Of a stretch of DNA of 64,000 nucleotides, positions 53,908 through 62,280 are shown piece by piece. Under the pieces are notes generated by a model. That model did not search any database. It was given only the letters and a program-made list of their open reading frames with translations, and was not told the DNA's origin. A program made the translations under genes and the position numbers. Each line of letters starts with the position of its first letter. Within the stretch, counting starts at the first letter, position 1. The stretch is from contig OX439137.1 of assembly GCA_949318235.1 (NCBI GenBank), positions 10,052,532-10,116,531 of the forward strand. The letters run 5' to 3'. This stretch comes from Ecdyonurus torrentis (lineage: Eukaryota > Arthropoda > Insecta > Ephemeroptera > Heptageniidae).

Positions 53908-56900
53908 ACGTGTCACTTGTTCAATGTTAAAAGATATAGAATTACGCCAAAAAATTAACAACCGATATTAGCGTGTACTATCTTACCTATAGAATCATTG
54001 CTTATGTTATCAGTTTGCCTATAGTAATTAAATAGTTCTTACCTCCCAATATCCATGTCCTTTAGGAGTTGTAACATTTCCTGAAGCCAATACTGCCATA
54101 CCTTTCGAACTCTTAAAGTCAAATTTCAAGGTAATATTTTTCTCAGAGCTAAGAGGCCATAGAATATGTGATGCAGGGAATGGGAAAGTCAGAGGCAAGA
54201 TTCTCACTTCAGAATCTTGATATTCTGGAGGTAAGACTGACTTGTACTCAGCTCGGGGACTTCCCTTGGAAAGTTCATACAGAACATTGATATCATTGAA
54301 ATAGGCATACTTGAGTGAGCCTACAAAGTTGTTATGGGATGTAACACCTGAAATTACATAACAATTTACTAATTAAAAGTTTAATAAAGTAAAATACGTA
54401 ATGGACTATTAACATAAAGAAGAAATCAACATTTTTATATTACAGTACACTCTCAATGGAGGTTATCGGTTTAAAAAATTGTTAAAAATTTTCTATGGCT
54501 TAAAACACGTAAAAGTATGTCTAGTATTTCTCATTTAAATTTCTCCAAAATCGGTGTAGTAGTTTTCTCAAAAATCGCAAAAAACGTGTTTTTCTCCATA
54601 AGAGCTTTCCCCACAGCACCCCGCGCGCTAAACCGATAACGTCCATTTTGTGAAGTTCAATGGAGGTTATCGGTTTAAAAAAATCGCCAACAATTTTTAT
54701 GTTGTTAAACGCGTAAAAGTATGTCTAGTATTTCTCATTTAAACATCTACGGAATCAGTGGAGTTGCAAAAATTGCAAAAACGTGTTTTTCCTCATAAGC
54801 ATAATGTTAAATTAGGGGACCCTTAGCTTTCCCCGCTTGCTAAACTGATAAGCTCCATTCTGTGAATTTCTTGATTTTGTGAAATGCTCAGTTGGGTCCA
54901 CAGCAGACTTCAATATAAGCCTGCCAATGTTAACACTTTCGATTTTGTAAAATTGTCATTTTCTGGGTCCCTTGTAATTTCACAAAATTGAGCGTTTACT
55001 GTATCTTTGAATTCTAAAGTTCAACTTTTTCAAGTTCAAGTTTTTTCTTTTAATGAAAAAGACTACACTTTTTTTAGCAGATAATTTTATTTCATAATCT
55101 AAAAGAGGGCATTGTCCCAAATCAATTGATTTGTGAATTTCTAAATTTTTTAGTTCATTAAGTATTTTTTAAATTTATTTTTAAAAATCACAAATAAAGT
55201 CACGTGAGCATAGGAAAAGTTGCCACCTTTGAAGTCATTTCAAGACTTTCAAAACTTAATTAAAAATACTTAATAAACTCAAAATTAAGAAATTTTGAAG
55301 GTATCTTCAAAAATGTAAAAAAGTTGGGGTATCACCATGCTAGATTTTAAATTATGATTTTTTTGAAGTTTTAGTCCCATAAGTGCTTATGTTAATTTCA
55401 ATAATTATCTTCTCTCTTATCTGATGGTCAAGGGTTTTAAAAAAAAATTATCATCGGTAGCTGTTACTCTTTACTTTCAAATGGCATCATAAAGTTTTGA
55501 TGTTTTCTTTTTAAATTTGAGATACAATAAACCATCTGAATACAACCCTTAATTAAATGTTATGCACCCACCTTTCCTCTGTTGCATCTTTGGTCCACCT
55601 CCTACACATATCTCAGGATCTAAATATAAATGATGATGATTTCCAGGTATTTCCAATTCTTTTTCTTCTCTATCAAGTCTTGCAATGACTTTAGACCCTC
55701 GATGACTTAATGTTAAGTTATGCCAGTGATTTCCAGTGACTCCAAATTCTCCAAGTGTAAATGTAAGAGGACCAGAACCAAAGTCCATTTCAATGTGTAC
55801 TGAATTGTTGAGGATTGAAACTGCTAAGTGATGATGTTTGTGAGATTCTCCATCAGCATAGAATAATATGGAGTCATCAAAATTAGTCTGAAACAAAAGT
55901 TTTTGTCAATTAATTCCTTGTATTTTAAATTCTGTTGTACATTTTTTTTTTTCACAGTTAGAAATGATTTTTTCTAATACAGTCTATAATCCATCTATGT
56001 GTTTTTCTATTAAATCCTTTTTACTATCAACCATTGCATATACGTAGTTGATTTTTCCTTAATATTTACAGTTGAGGTTTTCCTTGACTTTTGATAAGTT
56101 TTTAATTTTTTTTTTCTACCTGATAAAACCTGCTTAATTTAACCTTTTTCTTGTAACTAATAATGGGTTGTATAATAATAATTAATAATTTGGCCATTTG
56201 CAAAATCTACTACAAATATATGTGAACAAAGTTAAGGAAACATTAAAATTAATTTAAAGGTGATTTTTTTCCCTCTGAAAACTAGCAGAATGATGTAGTT
56301 TGTAAAATTTAGGGAAAGGGTGGTAAGCATTAGGATTAACTGAGGTGTGTGAGAGACAATAATTTTAAACCCAAACCCAAATTAATAATGCAAAGTATTT
56401 TTTTTTCTATATGAGCTACCATATCAATCACAAAAGACTATAATATACTGTAATGCGATATATTGATAGTAGGTAGGGCGAATCACGTGTCCGCAACTTG
56501 ACGAAGTGGTAAAATCAGGTAGTTTGATCGCATCTCAATCACGGCAGTAAAGTTCTCTCAATTTAGCAGCCTTGTGCTTGCAATTTTGCGTCCCCTTTTT
56601 TGTATCTATTTAATTAAAGATTTTTGCATAACATAGCTTTCAATATAGCGTGCTTTAATTACAATTATCTATTACTTTTCTTTGATTTGCAATTTTAACC
56701 GAAATGTTTTTTTTTCTTCTTATATTTAGGCCTATATTATAATATACTGTAATGTACTATATGAATGCTAAAAAGGACAAAGTAAAATAAGTATACTGCT
56801 CTAGTAACACATATTACATAAGAGTCAATTTTTACTCTGATGAGGTATTCTATCTGGAAAAAAGCCAGTTGGAGTTATGACAAAGAAAATATTTTTCTCA

Positions 56901-58785
56901 TATTTATTATAGTAAGTTTTTCTGGCTTCCTACCAAAAGTTATTATTTAATGAGATTTTATTTACTTTTCAACGTACTGTTGTTACTTTGCTATGTTTTT
57001 GTGTTTTGTTTCTCTGAAACATTGTCAACATAGTTTATTTATTTCACAGTAAATTGGAAGTGTATATTATGACAACTATAAGATTTATGGATATAGTTAT
57101 GTATGTAATTTGTTGTTCAATTCTTCAATGAAGAAAAAAATTATACTTAAAAAAAAAGCAAATTTGGTAACAGAAATAATTACAGTATGTATTAAAAATT
57201 GTTTCATTCCTTTAAAATATTACTAAATGTTAAAATTAATGATGTATAAAATAATATTTAAACTCTCATTTATGGTTATTATTTTTCAGTAAAGTAGCCA
57301 GGATATATAAACAGGAGGGTGGGTGGGTGCACGGAAGGAAGATTTATTTATTTATTATTATTATTTTGTACGTGTATATTATGCCCGATTTCTTAATAAT
57401 TTTTTTTCAGACCTGATCGGAGAAGAGATCCAGACCCATCCACTCTCCATCCATGCATATCAATGGCTTTGCAGAACATCAAACTATATGTAGTCTCCAT
57501 GCGCCTCAAATTTGGAACATCTGCGCTCTCTGCCTCTGCTGAAATTGAAGCATCTGTAATGGTGCGATGGTAGGAGATGCTTCAATTTTGGGAGAGGCGG
57601 AGAGAGCAGATGTTCCAAATGTAAGGCGCGCAGAGACTACAGATAGCTCAGTTTTCCATGGAGCCATTGATATGCTCTTGTTATTATTAGGAAACAATTA
57701 TGGTATTTTTATTTTAAATCCCTAGTGATTTTTTTTTTCAATTTTTAGAGTGGTACACTTGTTACACCTAACAATACTCTTTTCTTTTCTCTTCTCGTAC
57801 AAATTGGATTTAAGAAAGAAAAAAAAATCCTATATGCTTACCTTGAACATAATACTGATTCTATTTTCACTAGCATGGACTCTATCCTTCCAGTCATAAA
57901 TACGATACGATAGATATGAGTAGCCTCTCATAGTGACCACAGTGGCAGCTGTAAAACAACAATCACAATTTTAGTAACTTTTTATTAGCACAAAGGTATT
58001 CAAAATATTTTGTCTATAAGGAAAAACAACATGCACCTTGCTCTACAATGCTGTCTATGCAAAGATCTTGATAGTCAATTCTCTACTGTTGGCACACTTA
58101 TTTAAATATTTGCCATCAAGATCTTTACCTAGTTAGGACATCATCATAATATGACTTAAGTTGGTCTTTCTAGTTAAAATGATTTCCAATTTCTTTCAAA
58201 GATTAACAGGGTTAATGAATACTCTACTTGTTAATTTAAACTAAGCTGTTATATTCTTTCTGAAGTATGTTTTAATTAATAATGTAAGAAACACGGTGCA
58301 ACAGAAAATTAAAGTAAATTTGGAGTACAGGTACATTATAAAGAGGAAGTTCAGGGGTTACAACATGGCTTTTCAATGCTAGATAATGAGAAAAACTGTT
58401 CATTGGCTCACATATGATGCCCCAAAGACCTTCCATAGCCCCACACTCATCCTGCGAGATATGCAACTTTCTACAACATTTTCTTTAGTAAAGCCGTAAC
58501 TATGACGTAAAAGATACGAGATGGATTGCATATCTCGCAGAATGATTACGAGTTTGCGGGGCTACGGAAGGGCTATGGGTCATCATATGTGAGTTTATGA
58601 ACAGTTCTTCTCATTATCTAACATTGAAGAAGTCATGTTGTAACCCCTGAACTTCCTCTTTAAATTGGCTTTTAATATAATTTCCCAATACTCATTTAGC
58701 ACAGTAAAATAATAATGCTGTTCATAAACCCTGTTCTTTTGCTCCTAAAATGACGATTAACTATGGTTATTCAAATAGAATGCGC

Positions 58786-58816
<31 letters not shown>

Positions 58817-59662
58817 AAGAAAACAGGGTTTACGAACAACACTAATATAAACAATGCAAATACTGAAACGTAACAACATTTAAATTGTACTCACTGTATA
58901 CATCGCAGTGTTCTCCTTCATAATGAGTACCAAAGCAGTCACAACTGTAATGACTGTAATGATTGATACACCTGCTACCTGGGAAACATAAATTGCCTCT
59001 CATGTGACATCTGAAACATAAAATATACATACATTAACTTTCGTGTAAAAAAAAAAAAAAAAACAAAAAAAAAAAAACAAAAAAAGTGTCCAAAACTGAA
59101 TAATTTGGATTTGGAAAATAATGTTAAATTACTCTTCTTTATGCTGGGGTAATAGTGCTAGTAACATATATCTAGAGATTTTTATTGAAATTACACATGG
59201 AGCAATAGGATATTAAAAATGATTTTTGATGCTCATTTTTCACTATTGCAAATAATGTGATAACATGGGAAAGATATTGTTATCAATATAGAGAATTTGT
59301 TTAAAAATCTTTTGTATTAAGTATAATAGAGACCCACTGCATGACAGGCCTCAATCTTTTACCGAAGCAAATGTAAATCAAAATACGGTATCCTAGAAAG
59401 CTTACTTGTCTAAACATCCTTCTTCAATATTGTCATGCCTGCTGGAGACAAGTGGTTTGAGAGCTTGAAGTGAGTCCACGTCAGGACCTGCTTTTAATGT
59501 AACGTCTCTGATACAGCCAGTGAAGGAACTGATGATGTACTTGACTCCATGAAGTCTTTCTTCAGGACTTAAACCTGGTAAAAGTAAAACAATGAGTAAC
59601 AACATAGTAAAAATATATTACTGCAATCATTTTATGATAGGATTATGCTACAGAATGTCAAT

Positions 59663-59714
<52 letters not shown>

Positions 59715-62244
59715 GAATTAATAGCTACTCAGCTTTTTGGTATTTCTGCATAATTCACATGCACACTATCAAAACAAGACTGCTTCTGTTTACTCAAAAT
59801 GCGGAAAAGGAAGTGCCGGAAAAGGAAACCACGTGACTGTAAAAGTGGGAGAAAACTTGATGCCAGCAGCAAGCTAACCTTGAGCTACCTCCCACTTTTA
59901 CCATCACGTGGCTTCCTCTTCCGGTCACTTCCTTTTCCGCATTTTGAGTAAACAGAAGCAGTCCATGTGTATTCTCCATGCTCCTTATTACTGAAACATC
60001 TATATTATTTGCAACACCTGCTATTGTGTTACTTGAGTAGCCACAGCAAAAATTGTAGATATTTCGAATACTAAGGTGTGTGGAGAATACACAAGTTTTA
60101 ATAGTGTGCTCACAAATTTTGTATACATACAATATCATGATGCTATAGTCCCTTTCAGGGTAAGCCAACAACACAGATGTTTTTAGCCTGACCTAGTGAT
60201 AGACCTCCACAATTTTCCACAAATTTTGTAGAAGTACCAGAATACAACTTAGCCCTCGATTAAGTACTCAATTGATTCATTTTTCTTGGACTTAATTATT
60301 TTGTCCTTTAAATATAAAATTGTACACATCATATTGCCTTTTCATAGAACAAACATGTTAATATCATTAGCAGACAATTGTTATATTGCTGTGCAGCAAA
60401 ACTATATACAGTATATAAAAAAAAATGCAGCTATAATATTTTATGCGTAGGCTATAATTTTTTTTTTTTAATTCAAACGAGTTTTAAAAAATTTAGCACT
60501 TCCAATAAATTAAAAATTAAAAGAAAAAAACTCTTAGCCCACAACCTAATGCATTTATAGCTCTATTAGTACTGTACTAGTGGAAAATGTATTATGTATA
60601 CCTCCAATAAGAACGACAGACGGCAAGTCAGTAGTAACTCCATATACAGACTCTTCAGTCAAACCAAGTAAAGGTGTCTCTGCTTCATGTTCATCAACTC
60701 TGGCCAAGAGTGACATCTTATCTACATCCACTCTTACTTGAACTTCATGCCAACGATCTCGGTTCAGACCTAAAACAACACAATCAAATCATACTTTAGT
60801 ATCATGAAACCAACATGATTTACAATTATTCTACTAAGCTAAACATCAACCAACTTCTGGTTACTTCTTTAAACTCAGTAAAGGCTCTATCTTTTACAAT
60901 GATAAGTCAGTGAGCACCTATTATCATGATGGCTATAGTGCAAGTTAATGATGAAATTCTTGTGTTTGTGGTAATATTAATCCAAAGAAAGGAGATATGA
61001 AATATGTTATGTTAAAAAATTAAAAATAAATTTCTAAAGAAAGTACATACAGTATAGTATGTTTCTGTCTACCCTTCACAGCATTGTGTAAAGAAAAAAA
61101 AATCCAGTGATATGTAAAACTTTACACTTTAATTATTTGCCATCTTGCTCTATCAGTAAACGAGCAGAGTGAAAGTTTTATGGTGCAAAATGCTGTAGAG
61201 GAGGGGCACAACAGGAACTGTACAGTACTGTCCTTTTCTTGTTTTAATGCTTTCTTCAATCAGGCAATTTAGTAAGATATTTTTATATATTTATTTATTA
61301 AACACCAAGGTGTACTTATACATATATAGGTCTACATTTTTGCATACTGACTTAATGATAGGGTCCGAGATGGACAATGAAGTAAGTGGTACCTAGTACA
61401 TAGGCCACTACATAACACACATACACATTTATCATTACACTCGTGATATTCTTTAATTTGACAGATTACAAGGTGGAAACCATGCACCGCATAACGGGTA
61501 AAAACATGCCTGTCTGTACAGTTTGGGCCTTTTTTTATAGATATTTTTATGGAATTTTATTATTATTATTCTCACTTCAGAAAATTTTTGGTTCTTACAG
61601 TTAGTTTTCTGTAAAATCATTTTACTCCCGTTAGAAAAAGAAACATTTAAAGCACAAATAAATTTCAGCTTTTTGAAAGAGATATTTCACAAATAGAAAA
61701 TAGGTTATTAACAACGATTACATTTCTTACACATCTGAAACTGAAAATGTATTTTAGACAATCATTTTCCTCACCTTTGCCAACAATTAGGACAGTTGAG
61801 TTGTCACCAATGACATGCTTAACCTTCAGTTGACCTTTCTCCACAAGGACATACAGAGCATATGGAGGTAATCCTTCAGGACGTTCCTTTACTCCATGAT
61901 ACGCCAACAGACTTCTAGGTAGTCGAGTGCGGAATGCAAGTTTGATCTCTCGTGAGTATCTGTACAAAAAAAAATAAAACTATCAATATACAATTATACA
62001 GGATTGACACACATTGACCTGAGCTAACTTAGTGTTGTACTTTTGATGTGAGATAACGTTAGGTTAGATTAAGAGTAGGATAGGAGTCAGTAAAGACAAT
62101 CAGCTTGTTAAAAAAATATAATAAAAAATAATAATAACTGCGTTTGATGGTACTTTTCAAACCATGAGGAACACAATTAAAAAAAAATTGTGGAGTTTCA
62201 CTACTCAAAATTTTAAGTCCATAAGGTTCAATTTTGCTTCTATG

Positions 62245-62280
<36 letters not shown>

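Noticed and set aside
56839..56880. A second CTGATGAGG ... GGAAAA hammerhead-like match on the plus strand
   Set aside because: The first stem II pair would be G-G, the GAAA box is displaced and no stem III or stem I partner is present.
59794..60174. 126-codon minus-strand frame
   Set aside because: It runs through two nested palindromic MITEs and a LINE tail and has no recognisable protein pattern.
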